Made by a program: the position numbers and the translations under genes. DNA of 34,367 bases from JBAXRT01 sp037131065 (GTDB lineage: Bacteria; Bacteroidota; Bacteroidia; Bacteroidales; FEN-979), in contig JBAXRT010000010.1 in the NCBI GenBank assembly GCA_037131065.1, positions 1-34,367 of the forward strand, read 5' to 3'. Within the stretch, counting starts at the first letter, position 1, and each line of letters begins with the position of its first letter. This document shows positions 22,919 through 31,289 of this stretch, in pieces. Under the pieces are notes generated by a model. It did not search any database, was not told the origin of the DNA, and saw only the letters and a program-made list of their open reading frames with translations.

Positions 22919-24187
22919 CTACTTTTTACTTTTTACCTTGATATAATCTCCGTCGCTGAACCAGGTGCTGTAGCTTTCCCATACCCAGCCGGGAGTGGAT
23001 GGGACCACTGTCCAGAAGATATAGTTGGCAGCAGCCAGATCGCCGGCTTCATTCAGGGCGCGGGAGATCCCCATGTAGTTGTATGAGGCACATACCGAAG
23101 ACAAGACTGATTGGATAGCCGTTGCATCATAACGTTGAACGATGTCGTAGCATTGTCCGTAAATCATCACCGCATCGTAGGCCGAAAGGGCATAGGCATC
23201 AGGATCCTTTCCTGTAACAACTTTGATCCTGCCGGCGATCTTGCGGGCCGTAGACGGCATCGAATCAGCCGTACCGATCGCCATGATGGGCGCCAGGAAC
23301 CTAACATTAAAAGCAAACTGTGCGGCATCGATATTTTCCGTGACCGAGGATTTCTGTACATTGGCGTCGCACCCGTACCATTTCACCGAAGCAAGATCAG
23401 GGATCGCCGTGGCAGCCTGCAGAAATCCGCCGGCCTCCTGGTAGGAGATCAGGATAACCCCGACCTTATCTGCCCCGTATACTGCAATGGCATTGCCGAT
23501 ATCACCGGCTGCCTGGGCGATCAGTGCATTGTAATCGGTGGCATCGGGAGTATAACCAACACCCATATAGACTTTCCCGCCCATCGCTTCGAAACGTTCC
23601 TTAACGGTATTATAGAGCCCCATGCCATAGGTGTCCTTCCTCAAGATGGGGATGAGGGCTTTAAGGCTGTCGGCGGCCATCATTCGGATCAGCGCGCGTC
23701 CCTGAACAAAGTCGTCGGTGATGAGCCGGAAAATGTAATCACCCGGAATTGCCAGTGCGGGTGAGGAGCTGAAACAGGTAAGGGCAAGCATCCGGTTCGC
23801 ATCGATAAAATTCCGGATGGCATTGAGCTCGGTACTGTTGCCTGGTCCGCCTACCAGCAAACGGATCCCCTGTCCGTACATCTCCTGCGCACGGATCAGC
23901 GTATTGATGGTATCCATGTGGGTGTCGGCGTAAGTGCAGGCAAACCTTACCGGTGAATTTACGGAGGCATAGCGTTCATTGAGGTCGCTTATGGCAAGTT
24001 CGATTGCAGCCTGACCCGCCAGCCCCTCCTCAGAATAGTCGCCGGTGAGATCCAGGATAGCGCCGAGTTTCACCTCTTTCAACCCGGGATAGGGCCCGGG
24101 ACGGGGTTCATGCTTCCTGCACGAAACAGAAAGTACAATTATGGTGGCAAGAAAAATAATTGACCTGAAAATAAGGTTGGTCTTCAT
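22919..24187 (-). CDS. Lipoprotein periplasmic binding protein (LivJ/amide type)
   Basis: 422 aa with a lipoprotein signal (LSVSCRK, Cys23), so it is membrane-tethered. The mature part is a type I periplasmic-binding fold of the branched-chain amino acid/amide family (peripla_BP_6): 'VKLGAILDLTGDYSEEGLAGQAAIELAISDLN', 'VGGPGNSTELNAIRNFIDAN', 'LITDDFVQGRALIRMMA', 'ADKVGVILISYQEAGGFLQAA' and 'DPDAYALSAYDAVMIYGQ'. No ABC permease or ATPase gene is nearby. The next gene, 7 bp downstream, is a histidine kinase with a periplasmic domain. The most economical reading is a ligand-sensing subunit for that kinase (inference). The ligand is unknown. Confidence 0.85.
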   Translation of the reverse strand: MKTNLIFRSIIFLATIIVLSVSCRKHEPRPGPYPGLKEVKLGAILDLTGDYSEEGLAGQAAIELAISDLNERYASVNSPVRFACTYADTHMDTINTLIRAQEMYGQGIRLLVGGPGNSTELNAIRNFIDANRMLALTCFSSSPALAIPGDYIFRLITDDFVQGRALIRMMAADSLKALIPILRKDTYGMGLYNTVKERFEAMGGKVYMGVGYTPDATDYNALIAQAAGDIGNAIAVYGADKVGVILISYQEAGGFLQAATAIPDLASVKWYGCDANVQKSSVTENIDAAQFAFNVRFLAPIMAIGTADSMPSTARKIAGRIKVVTGKDPDAYALSAYDAVMIYGQCYDIVQRYDATAIQSVLSSVCASYNYMGISRALNEAGDLAAANYIFWTVVPSTPGWVWESYSTWFSDGDYIKVKSKK

Positions 24188-24189
24188 TG

Positions 24190-24257
24190 TAAAATAAGTT
24201 AGAAGCCAGAAGTCCGAAGTTAGAACAAAAATTCGAATTTAGAAGTTAGAAATATGA
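24190..24257. repeat. Heptad-repeat element in the leader of the binding-protein/kinase operon
   Basis: Units TTAGAAG-CCAGAAG-TCCGAAG-TTAGAAC, then TTTAGAAG and TTAGAAA. If the -7 box at 24273-24266 is the promoter, the element lies in the 5' untranslated leader; at most other sites it is at the 3' end of a gene. Confidence 0.55.
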
Positions 24258-24265
24258 TATTGTGA

Positions 24266-24273
24266 CAAATTTA
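24266..24273 (-). promoter_or_regulatory. Possible -7 box of the binding-protein/kinase operon
   Basis: Minus strand TAAATTTG matches TAnnTTTG, about 80 bp before the ATG at 24187. No clear -33 element is visible. Confidence 0.35.
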
Positions 24274-24490
24274 TCTGTGTTGTTAAAGTTATTGAATTAT
24301 TTTTTACATTTAACATGCTCAATATCAGAAAGAAAGTGTTAGGGTGGAAATTGAAAGCGCCGGCTTGAATATCAGCAGGATGGTTGAGTAATGCTTGTGT
24401 TTGGTTAGGTTTACGTTTACGTTGAATTACCGAAAGTTTTCTGAAACTTATGTAGTGTAACCGCATATAAAAATAAAAAATACCGGGATT

Positions 24491-27400
24491 ATGGAACAAG
24501 CATCTCGCTTTATTACCACATTCAAACGCACCGGGATACTTTTGATATTGGCAATCACATCCGGTATTGCCTTCTCTCAGGAATTTATCTCTCCGGTCTT
24601 TACCTTTGACACGAAGCCGCCGGTTGTGACATTGCTCAGTCCCAATGGCGGAGAGAGTTTTCCTTCGTCCGAACCCATCGCAGTTACCTGGAGCGCGGTG
24701 GATGAACAGATGGGTGCAAATCCTGTTTCCATCGCAGTGAGTACCGCTCAAAACGGCACTTTTCAAACCCTGGTTCAGAACCTGGTGAACACAGGAAACC
24801 AGGGAGTGCAACCTCCACTGACATCAACGCAATATGGGCTTTTTAAGGTGAGCGTGAAAGATCTGTTCGGTAACATCGGCCATGATGAGTCCGATAACTA
24901 TTTTACCCTTACCAATGGAGGCATTCAGGTCACATTTCAAATCAACAACATCCACAATGCACAGGGATTAAACGGTGCAATGGTTCTGGTTCAATCGAGC
25001 AATGCAACCTATCTTGCTTTACCCACCCAAATCCCCGGTCAATATATCTTAGGAATCCCACCCGGATACGGGTACACCCTGCAGATATCTGTCAGCGGAT
25101 TTTTTTCTAAAACCGTTCAAAATCTTACTTTTAATACCAATGAGACCTATTCTCTGACTTATCAGCTGGAACCAACTTCATTATTCAGCGATTACCAGGT
25201 TGTTCCGGTAGCCCTTGCTCCCAATCCTCCGATTCTCGAGATCCCTGAAGGCGGAATCGGGTACGCATGGTTTGTTGCCGAAGGGCTGGAGGGAAGATGG
25301 TTTCCTGTTCCCGAACTCGATTTGATCGCAGAGGATGAACAGGGCAATGAGATCCCTTGTTCCACAAATATTTTATCCTATAATTTTTTATCCTCGATAT
25401 ACCATATGGAAAATGCGGGTGTATTTTCAGTAAAAATACCGGCAAACATCATTGGGAACGGGAATCCGGGTGATCAGGAGATCATTACCGTGACGAAGGC
25501 AAATGGAGAACCCCTTGGGTTATTCCATCAGCAGAGCATCGTGGTGAAGGTGATCCCCTTTACCTATTCGAGCAGCTGGGGATACCGGATTTACGGAAAA
25601 TTCGGGGCCGGGGCCACAACCGGGTTTGCCACGGCGACCGGTTTCATAGGAGGGGGTTCGGGCGCTGCAATGAAGATCAGTTTATCGGGATTATCTTCAA
25701 ACCCAACCTGGTCGGCATTTGAGATCTCCCGCCGAAAAGACATTTTCGTCGGAGTAGATTTTGAACTGGGACCGCCGGATATCATACCTTTTGTTGATGT
25801 TGGTTACAAGAATGAATTAAAGGCCAGTTTCCCATACCAGAATGATTTTTCTTTTGACATGAACAAACTGGAGGGTCTTGAATCGCTCCTTGCATTCTAT
25901 CTGTTTTATGAACCGGGAATTCTTTTTGCAGGGAAAACACTTTATGGAGGCATCATGGGACCTGCCTTTTTATCCTGGGCAGTGGAAGCCCTGGTCAGGA
26001 ATTCTGCAGAAAACGGGTTGGGAATTTCACGTTATGCTGATGAAGCAGGTCTGGACCTAAGCAATACAAGGGAATTAGGCGTTTCGATCGGTCCTGATTC
26101 GCCGAATTCTTTTGGTTTAACATTTGGTCCCAGTCTTGGGGTTAATGCGCATGCCGGAGGTTCTGTTAGAAAAACCACAGATAATGTAACCGAGACCCGG
26201 GCATACCTTTCAGGCGAGTACGATTTTAACATCAATCTCGGACCAAAATGGATCGGTGAAAATAGCTCTTCAGGTAAATTTCTTTATCCTTTCCGCTTTC
26301 GAAATGTTTCAATACCATCAAACCTGGGCGTTGAATTTGAAGGAAAATACACCTCGTCAAATGGTTTGTTTCAATCATTTAAATTAACAGCAGGGATTGA
26401 AAGCAATGCATCGTGGTTAAATTTTTATAACCTGACTGGTCAAAAACAAAAATATAAAGCATGGCTGGATATTGATAATCAATATGTTAAAGACCTTTTT
26501 TTCAATTGTTCCCATCTGCCTTCAAAAATAGCCAATATAGGAAAAGCCGGGGTTGAAATTGAATCACACAGCAATACCTTCGAACAGGCCGTCATCTCTT
26601 TTTTATCGACTGTGTACGACGAACAAAGCCATGATAAACCAGCCAAGCTGAAGTATGGGTTGGATGCAGAGTCCAATTCTGTATTTAATCTCGACCTCGA
26701 CCTGGAAATTCCTGTCCCGCTCTGTTGGCCTGTCGTGATCAAAGTAGGAGGCGGCATAGAGACAAATCATACAGTTGAGTATTCGCTCGCGAATGGTTAT
26801 TGGGTAAAAGCTTTACCATATCTTCAAACCGAGATGCCCAACCCTCCCGGCCCTGCTCAATCTTTTGCCACAGTAATGGATATTCTCTGGCAAAAAGTTA
26901 TTTCAGGTCACCCCCTGATTGAGTTGCAAAGTGTTATCTCATCTCATTTACGAAATAAATGGATTAAATTTTGGCATTTGAAAAGTGTCACTCAGAATGT
27001 TCTGTTGAATGATGAGGGATCTTATCTTCAGATAAATTTCCAATCCATCCCTTCAGCTTTGGATTCACTCGCCAGCAGACACTGGAAATGGGATAAAAAT
27101 CCTCCAGTCACAAAAGCACTGACACAGGAAAAGCAGAAGGTTATTTCAAAATACATCAAAGCCCTTAAAAAACTCAGGGAGGTAGCATCCGGCCTTGAAA
27201 CCGGGATCGGGGGCTACTTTAAATTTGAGCCTGAAGGTTATGTTTTCGGCGACAGCACCCTCATATCCATCAAGTATCCCGACAGCGTTGTTACCAATAT
27301 CGACGAAAACAAACTTGCCATCTTCCGGGAAGACACCCTTGGCATATGGCACTACATTCCGTCGTTCACCAATCCCGATTCAAACAGGGTCTCTGCCTAT

Positions 27401-28627
27401 ATCCGGGATTTTACCACCTATACTGTTGCCCCGATCCTTGCAACCGGCGAATATGGTCTAAACCCCTCGGCCGACAGTATCCCGTCCAACGGCATCTCCA
27501 CGGTGACCCTTACTTCCGGTCTCATGTACAACGCCGACAGCACCCTGCTTGCCGATGGCCTGCCCTTTACGGTCAGCTCTTCCCGGGGAACCATCCTTTC
27601 CCCGGATGCTGATCCATCGTTAGCAGGCATCCAGGTTTTGACCCAGGGCAGTACAATTCAATTCCAGCTTAGGTCTGATACCATCGCCAATTCGATAAGT
27701 GTGATGGCCCTTTCCGTATCCGGATATGCAAGATGCCAGGCAGAGGTTAAACTGTTTGACGAAATACCCCCTGCCGCCCCGGTGATCACCAGCGCCATTG
27801 CCCTGGACAACACGGTCATTTTGAAATGGGATACGGTAGCTAATATCGATCTTGCCGGATATAAGATATACTTTGACAAGGATTCGCCGTCGCCGCCTTA
27901 TAACGGGAGTGCCAGCGTTTGGGGAAATCCGAGCCCGGTCAACGTTGGTTTGACCAACACCTATAAATTATCAGGACTGGGTAACGACAGCACTTTCTAT
28001 ATTGCCATGACAGCCTTCGATATCTCGGGAAATGAGAGTGGCTATTCCAATGCAGTCACCATTTTTGTAACCCCTCCTCCCTCGCAGCTGGAGGTCGCCA
28101 GTGATACCATTGTTAACGGCGCTTCCAATTGTTACAATGCCACCGACTCCATCATCGTGGCAGGCAGTGGCGCTAAATTTATTGTCAACAGCGGGGGCAG
28201 CGCCAACCTGGTTGCCGGACAAAGTGTTATTTTACTCCCGGGAACAAAGGTGCTGGCGGGAGGGTATCTGCACGGGTACATCACCAGCAATGACCAGTAC
28301 TGCAATCTCATCGACACCAACATAACCGTAAATCCTTCCAAAGGGATTGCCCTTATTGACATTCCTGTTTTTACGGAAGATGGCCCCTTTTTCAGGGTCT
28401 ATCCCAATCCGACAAGCGGCAAGCTGATGATCTCGTTCAAACAGGATCCGGAATTTTCAAAGGCAACCGTGTATATTTACAACATGCTGGGAAGTAATGT
28501 TCTGACTGATGAACTCACGGTTGACCAAAGCGGTGAATTATCGCTTCAGAATGTCCCGGCAGGGATTTACATCATAAAGGTTATCATTGGCAACCAGGTT
28601 GGAACAGCAAAGATCATCAGGCAATGA
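24491..28627 (+). CDS. Large T9SS-exported surface protein with Ig-like and fibronectin domains
   Basis: 1378 aa. Signal peptide (about 1-29, ending GIAFSQ). Residues 40-138 form an Ig-like domain (PPVVTLLSPNGGESF, AVTWSAVDEQ) and 140-230 a carboxypeptidase-regulatory-like beta domain. A long central part (250-900) has no family I recognise. Then come a ZU5-like segment (about 910-978; 'YVFGDSTLISIKYPD', 'LAIFREDTLGIWHYIPS'), a Big_1-like domain (985-1086; 'ADSIPSNGISTVTLTS'), a fibronectin type III domain (1092-1193; 'NTVILKWDTVANIDLAGYKI') and a T9SS type A sorting domain (about 1292-1378; FRVYPNPTSGKLMIS, GIYIIKVIIG). Probably a cell-surface adhesin or scaffold. Its stop overlaps the ATG of the first FISUMP gene by 4 bp, so they form one operon. 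Confidence 0.82.
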   Translation: MEQASRFITTFKRTGILLILAITSGIAFSQEFISPVFTFDTKPPVVTLLSPNGGESFPSSEPIAVTWSAVDEQMGANPVSIAVSTAQNGTFQTLVQNLVNTGNQGVQPPLTSTQYGLFKVSVKDLFGNIGHDESDNYFTLTNGGIQVTFQINNIHNAQGLNGAMVLVQSSNATYLALPTQIPGQYILGIPPGYGYTLQISVSGFFSKTVQNLTFNTNETYSLTYQLEPTSLFSDYQVVPVALAPNPPILEIPEGGIGYAWFVAEGLEGRWFPVPELDLIAEDEQGNEIPCSTNILSYNFLSSIYHMENAGVFSVKIPANIIGNGNPGDQEIITVTKANGEPLGLFHQQSIVVKVIPFTYSSSWGYRIYGKFGAGATTGFATATGFIGGGSGAAMKISLSGLSSNPTWSAFEISRRKDIFVGVDFELGPPDIIPFVDVGYKNELKASFPYQNDFSFDMNKLEGLESLLAFYLFYEPGILFAGKTLYGGIMGPAFLSWAVEALVRNSAENGLGISRYADEAGLDLSNTRELGVSIGPDSPNSFGLTFGPSLGVNAHAGGSVRKTTDNVTETRAYLSGEYDFNINLGPKWIGENSSSGKFLYPFRFRNVSIPSNLGVEFEGKYTSSNGLFQSFKLTAGIESNASWLNFYNLTGQKQKYKAWLDIDNQYVKDLFFNCSHLPSKIANIGKAGVEIESHSNTFEQAVISFLSTVYDEQSHDKPAKLKYGLDAESNSVFNLDLDLEIPVPLCWPVVIKVGGGIETNHTVEYSLANGYWVKALPYLQTEMPNPPGPAQSFATVMDILWQKVISGHPLIELQSVISSHLRNKWIKFWHLKSVTQNVLLNDEGSYLQINFQSIPSALDSLASRHWKWDKNPPVTKALTQEKQKVISKYIKALKKLREVASGLETGIGGYFKFEPEGYVFGDSTLISIKYPDSVVTNIDENKLAIFREDTLGIWHYIPSFTNPDSNRVSAYIRDFTTYTVAPILATGEYGLNPSADSIPSNGISTVTLTSGLMYNADSTLLADGLPFTVSSSRGTILSPDADPSLAGIQVLTQGSTIQFQLRSDTIANSISVMALSVSGYARCQAEVKLFDEIPPAAPVITSAIALDNTVILKWDTVANIDLAGYKIYFDKDSPSPPYNGSASVWGNPSPVNVGLTNTYKLSGLGNDSTFYIAMTAFDISGNESGYSNAVTIFVTPPPSQLEVASDTIVNGASNCYNATDSIIVAGSGAKFIVNSGGSANLVAGQSVILLPGTKVLAGGYLHGYITSNDQYCNLIDTNITVNPSKGIALIDIPVFTEDGPFFRVYPNPTSGKLMISFKQDPEFSKATVYIYNMLGSNVLTDELTVDQSGELSLQNVPAGIYIIKVIIGNQVGTAKIIRQ

Positions 28628-29616
28628 AAAAACAGATCATCATACTCATTTCACTCCTCACTCTTCACTCTTCACTGTTTTCGCAAACCGCCACCATTAC
28701 CAACATAATGGTTTCTCAGAAAACTGATGGCAGCGGGATGATAGATATCTACTATGACCTCTCAGCTCCGGAAAGCAGTTATTTAATAAGTCTGGAGGTG
28801 AGTTTTGACAATGGGAGCTCTTTCTCGTCTGTATCCTCAAATTTTATTTCAGGAAATACCGGGGTTGCTCCCGGAACGAACCGGCACCTGGTGTGGGACG
28901 GGAAAGGAAGCCATAATAACACGTACAGTCCTCAGACTAAAGTCAAACTCATTGCAAACGTCACCGGGGCATGCGGACAACCTATCACCGATCCCAGGGA
29001 TGGGAAAACATACAACACAGTCCAGATCGGTACTCAATGCTGGATGGCCCAAAATATGAATATTGGAACGATAGTTGATATCCCTATAAAACAATCCAAT
29101 AACGACATCATTGAGAAATATTGTTACGGCGACATTGAGGCGAATTGTGATATCTACGGAGGATTATATATATGGGATGAAATGATGCAATATACCACTA
29201 CCCCTGCTGCGCAGGGGATTTGTCCCCCGGGGTGGCATGTTCCGACAGGTGCAGAGTGGTGTACCGTGATGGAGTATTTAGATCCGACTGTCGATTGTCC
29301 TTTAAATGGTTCACTCGGAACCGACGTAGGCGGCAAGATGAAATCCACTGGCACTTCAGGGGATGGAGCAGGTTTGTGGTGTTCGCCCAATGCAGGGGCG
29401 AACAATGAAAGTGGCTTCACCGCTTTGCCGGGAGGTGTTCGTTTCGACTCTCCTGTTACATTCGCCGGCAATGGTTATATCGGATACTGGTGGAGTTCAA
29501 CGGGGGAAAATGCTGCAGGGGCCTGGACCCATGCCATGTCCTGCAGTTACGCCAATATATATAGATGGGAAGCCTCCAAGATTGATGCATTTTCAGCTCG
29601 TTGCCTTCGGGATTAA
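28624..29616 (+). CDS. FISUMP-domain secreted protein 1 (one domain)
   Basis: 330 aa. Signal peptide (1-21, SLLTLHSSLFSQ), then a beta domain shared with the next two proteins (ATITNIMVSQKTDGSGMIDI; 'VWDGKGSHNNTYSPQTKVKLI', about 22-115). One Fibrobacter succinogenes major paralogous (FISUMP, TIGR02145) domain follows (about 125-330): 'GKTYNTVQIGTQCWMAQNMNIGT', 'CPPGWHVPTGAEW', 'GGKMKSTGT', 'GYWWSS' and the terminal RCLRD. FISUMP proteins are exported and their function is unknown; the fold resembles C-type-lectin-like sulfatase-modifying modules (inference). It is coupled to the 1378-aa gene by an ATGA overlap. Its C-terminal ~54 codons align with the candidate hypervariable regions of the two following genes. 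Confidence 0.88.
   Translation: MKKQIIILISLLTLHSSLFSQTATITNIMVSQKTDGSGMIDIYYDLSAPESSYLISLEVSFDNGSSFSSVSSNFISGNTGVAPGTNRHLVWDGKGSHNNTYSPQTKVKLIANVTGACGQPITDPRDGKTYNTVQIGTQCWMAQNMNIGTIVDIPIKQSNNDIIEKYCYGDIEANCDIYGGLYIWDEMMQYTTTPAAQGICPPGWHVPTGAEWCTVMEYLDPTVDCPLNGSLGTDVGGKMKSTGTSGDGAGLWCSPNAGANNESGFTALPGGVRFDSPVTFAGNGYIGYWWSSTGENAAGAWTHAMSCSYANIYRWEASKIDAFSARCLRD
29437..29598 (+). other. Candidate variable region of FISUMP protein 1
   Basis: Region corresponding to the variable blocks at 31070 and 32694. It keeps the constant codons of WWSS, W and the FS-RCLRD end but is more divergent, so the codon-position bias is less clear here. It ends at the invariant 16-nt sequence CGTTGCCTTCGGGATT (29599-29614). 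Confidence 0.4.
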
Positions 29617-29659
29617 GAGTATCCTGCAATACAGGTATAGTATCGGTAAAAGATAATTC
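29615..29659. repeat. Duplicated 3' spacer with hairpin, copy 1
   Basis: The spacer after FISUMP gene 1 is nearly identical to that after gene 2 (31245-31289), including GTATCCTGC and GTATAGTATCGGTAAAA, followed by ATGAAAAAG. It contains a 4-bp stem GTAT/ATAC around a CCTGCA loop (29619-29632). Confidence 0.6.
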
Positions 29660-31246
29660 ATGAAAAAGCTCCTTTTTATTTTCACATCACTCCTCAATCT
29701 TCACTCTTCACTGTTCGCGCAAACCGCCACCATCACCGATTTCTCAGTGACCCAGCGGACCGATGGCAGCGGCCTGGCCGACATCTATTTTACCCTGAGC
29801 GGAACCGAAACCGCCTATTACATCGCTGCTGAAGCCAGTTTTGACGGGGGTAACACCTATTCTCCAATACTTGCAGGTTCTCTTACAGGCGATACAGGCC
29901 CCATCGGCGCCGGGGCGGGAAAACATATTATATGGAACGGCGTACATAGTTTCCCTGATACTTTCTCAGCACAGGCAAAAGTGAAGTTGATTGTAAGTAC
30001 AAGCGCTGCATGCGGGCAACCCATCACAATCAGCCATACCTCAGGGGCCGTGGCGCCGGTTTCTAAAACAGTTACTTATGGTACGGTGACAAATATCCCC
30101 GGCGAACCATCAAAATGCTGGATTACCAGTAACCTTGGCGCAGACCATCAGGCTAGCGGCGTTGGCGATGGGTATGAAGCATCAGCAGGCTGGTACTGGC
30201 AGTTTAACCGTAAACAAGGGTATAAGCATGACGGTACAACTGTTGCCCCATCATGGACAATAACCAGTATCAGCGAAAATTCCGACTGGATACAGGCCAA
30301 CGATCCATGCAACATTGAATTGGACAGCGGATGGCGTATCCCAACTTATACTGAATGGTCTAATTTGCATGCAACTGGTGGCTGGACCGATTGGAACGGA
30401 CCGTGGAACTCTGGTTTAAAGCTCCACGCTGCCGGATGGTTAAGCAGCTATGATGGTTCGCTGCTCAACCGGGGGTCAAACGGCAGCTATTGGAGCAATA
30501 CGCAGTACGATGCCACTAACGGCTGGTTCCCGTATTTCGGCAGTGGGGGCAGCAGTACGGACAACTACGGCACCAAGGCGTACGGATTTACGCTGCGCTG
30601 CGTTAAAGAAATAGTCAGCTCACCCGGACAGCCCTGTCCGGTTACTCCGACAATACTTTATGAAGGTCAAACTTACAATACCGTTCAAATAGGGACCCAA
30701 TGCTGGTTAAAGGAGAACCTCAACATCGGCACAAAAATAAATGGTTCTAACAACCAGGCCAACAACGGAACCATTGAAAAGTACTGTTATAACAACGATG
30801 AGGCAAATTGTGCAATTTACGGCGGGTTATACCAGTGGAATGAGATGATGCAATATGTGACCACCCCTGGAGTTAAGGGAATATGCCCGTCGGGCTGGCA
30901 TATACCAACGGATCCGGAATGGACAGCATTGACCACCTTCCTTGGCGGAACATCAGTGGCAGGAGGAAAGATGAAATCGACCGGGACTATACAGGCTGGC
31001 ACGGGTTTATGGAACACCCCTAATACCGGGGCAACCAACGAAAGCGGACTTACAGCCTTTCCTGCAGGCACCCGCGGCTACGATGGAGTCTTCGACGGCA
31101 TTGGCAAGTTCGGCCTCTGGTGGAGTTCCTCTGAGAGCACTACAACCAATCCCTGGAACCGGTACCTGTACTACAATGACAGCTATGTTTACAGCAGCAT
31201 CAATAATGAGAATTTCGGATTTTCTGTCCGTTGCCTTCGGGATTAA
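29660..31246 (+). CDS. FISUMP-domain secreted protein 2 (two domains)
   Basis: 528 aa. Signal peptide (ending SLFAQTATIT), the shared N-terminal beta domain (about 22-110), a first CLec/FISUMP-like module (about 120-320; 'PSKCWITSNLGADHQAS', 'GWRIPTYTEWSNL', 'YGFTLRCVKE') and a second, canonical FISUMP domain (about 330-528; 'GQTYNTVQIGTQCWLKENLNIGT', 'GICPSGWHIPTDPEW', 'GGKMKSTGT', 'LWWSSSES', terminal RCLRD). It is a tandem paralogue of the next gene (repeat period 1630 bp): highly similar outside two short regions, strongly different inside them (30437-30583 and 31070-31228). It has no T9SS sorting domain, so the final location is uncertain. Binding or display function is inferred. Confidence 0.88.
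   Translation: MKKLLFIFTSLLNLHSSLFAQTATITDFSVTQRTDGSGLADIYFTLSGTETAYYIAAEASFDGGNTYSPILAGSLTGDTGPIGAGAGKHIIWNGVHSFPDTFSAQAKVKLIVSTSAACGQPITISHTSGAVAPVSKTVTYGTVTNIPGEPSKCWITSNLGADHQASGVGDGYEASAGWYWQFNRKQGYKHDGTTVAPSWTITSISENSDWIQANDPCNIELDSGWRIPTYTEWSNLHATGGWTDWNGPWNSGLKLHAAGWLSSYDGSLLNRGSNGSYWSNTQYDATNGWFPYFGSGGSSTDNYGTKAYGFTLRCVKEIVSSPGQPCPVTPTILYEGQTYNTVQIGTQCWLKENLNIGTKINGSNNQANNGTIEKYCYNNDEANCAIYGGLYQWNEMMQYVTTPGVKGICPSGWHIPTDPEWTALTTFLGGTSVAGGKMKSTGTIQAGTGLWNTPNTGATNESGLTAFPAGTRGYDGVFDGIGKFGLWWSSSESTTTNPWNRYLYYNDSYVYSSINNENFGFSVRCLRD
30437..30583 (+). other. Candidate variable region in the first domain of FISUMP protein 2
   Basis: Compared with 32064-32207 of the next gene, codons here often differ at positions 1/2 while keeping the third base (AAC/TAC, AAC/ATC, AGC/CAC, TAC/GAC, GAT/TAT, GCC/TCC, TTC/TAC). 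It is followed by the constant GF-TLRC end of the domain. The copies differ in length by one codon, and synonymous changes are also present. Confidence 0.45.
31070..31228 (+). other. Candidate DGR-type variable region of FISUMP protein 2
   Basis: 53 codons just before the constant RCLRD end. By hand alignment with 32694-32852 about 32 codons differ, and about 25 of these change only positions 1 and/or 2 (e.g. ACC/GGC, TAC/AAC, CTC/TAC, TAC/GGC, AAT/CTT, TTC/AGC). Constant codons include those for WWSSSE, W, R, L and FS. Confidence 0.6.
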
Positions 31247-31263
31247 GTGTATCCTGCGATACA
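31229..31263 (+). other. Invariant 16-nt end and 6-bp hairpin after the variable region
   Basis: CGTTGCCTTCGGGATT (31229-31244) is identical at 29599-29614 and 32853-32868. Three bases later TGTATC-CTGC-GATACA (31248-31263) forms a 6-bp stem with a tetraloop. DGR targets commonly have a fixed initiation-of-homing sequence followed by a hairpin; this arrangement is similar. Confidence 0.5.
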
Positions 31264-31289
31264 TGTATAGTATCGGTAAAAAATAATTT

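Larger units (their letters stand above)
24188..24490. other. Intergenic region between the divergent binding-protein and surface-protein genes
   Basis: It contains heptad-repeat units (24190-24257) nearest the minus-strand gene and a minus-strand -7 box (24273-24266). The rest is AT-rich with no clear gene. I see no full -33/-7 promoter for the plus-strand 1378-aa gene; 'TAGGTTTACG' near 24404 is only a partial match. A minus-strand open frame across this region has no recognisable protein character. Confidence 0.5.

Noticed and set aside
22919..24187. Part of an ABC amino-acid importer
   Set aside because: No permease or ATPase gene on either side; the neighbour is a histidine kinase.
24239..24811. 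Minus-strand open frame of 190 codons across the intergenic region
   Set aside because: Overlaps the signal-peptide and Ig-like coding of the 1378-aa gene and has no protein-like pattern.
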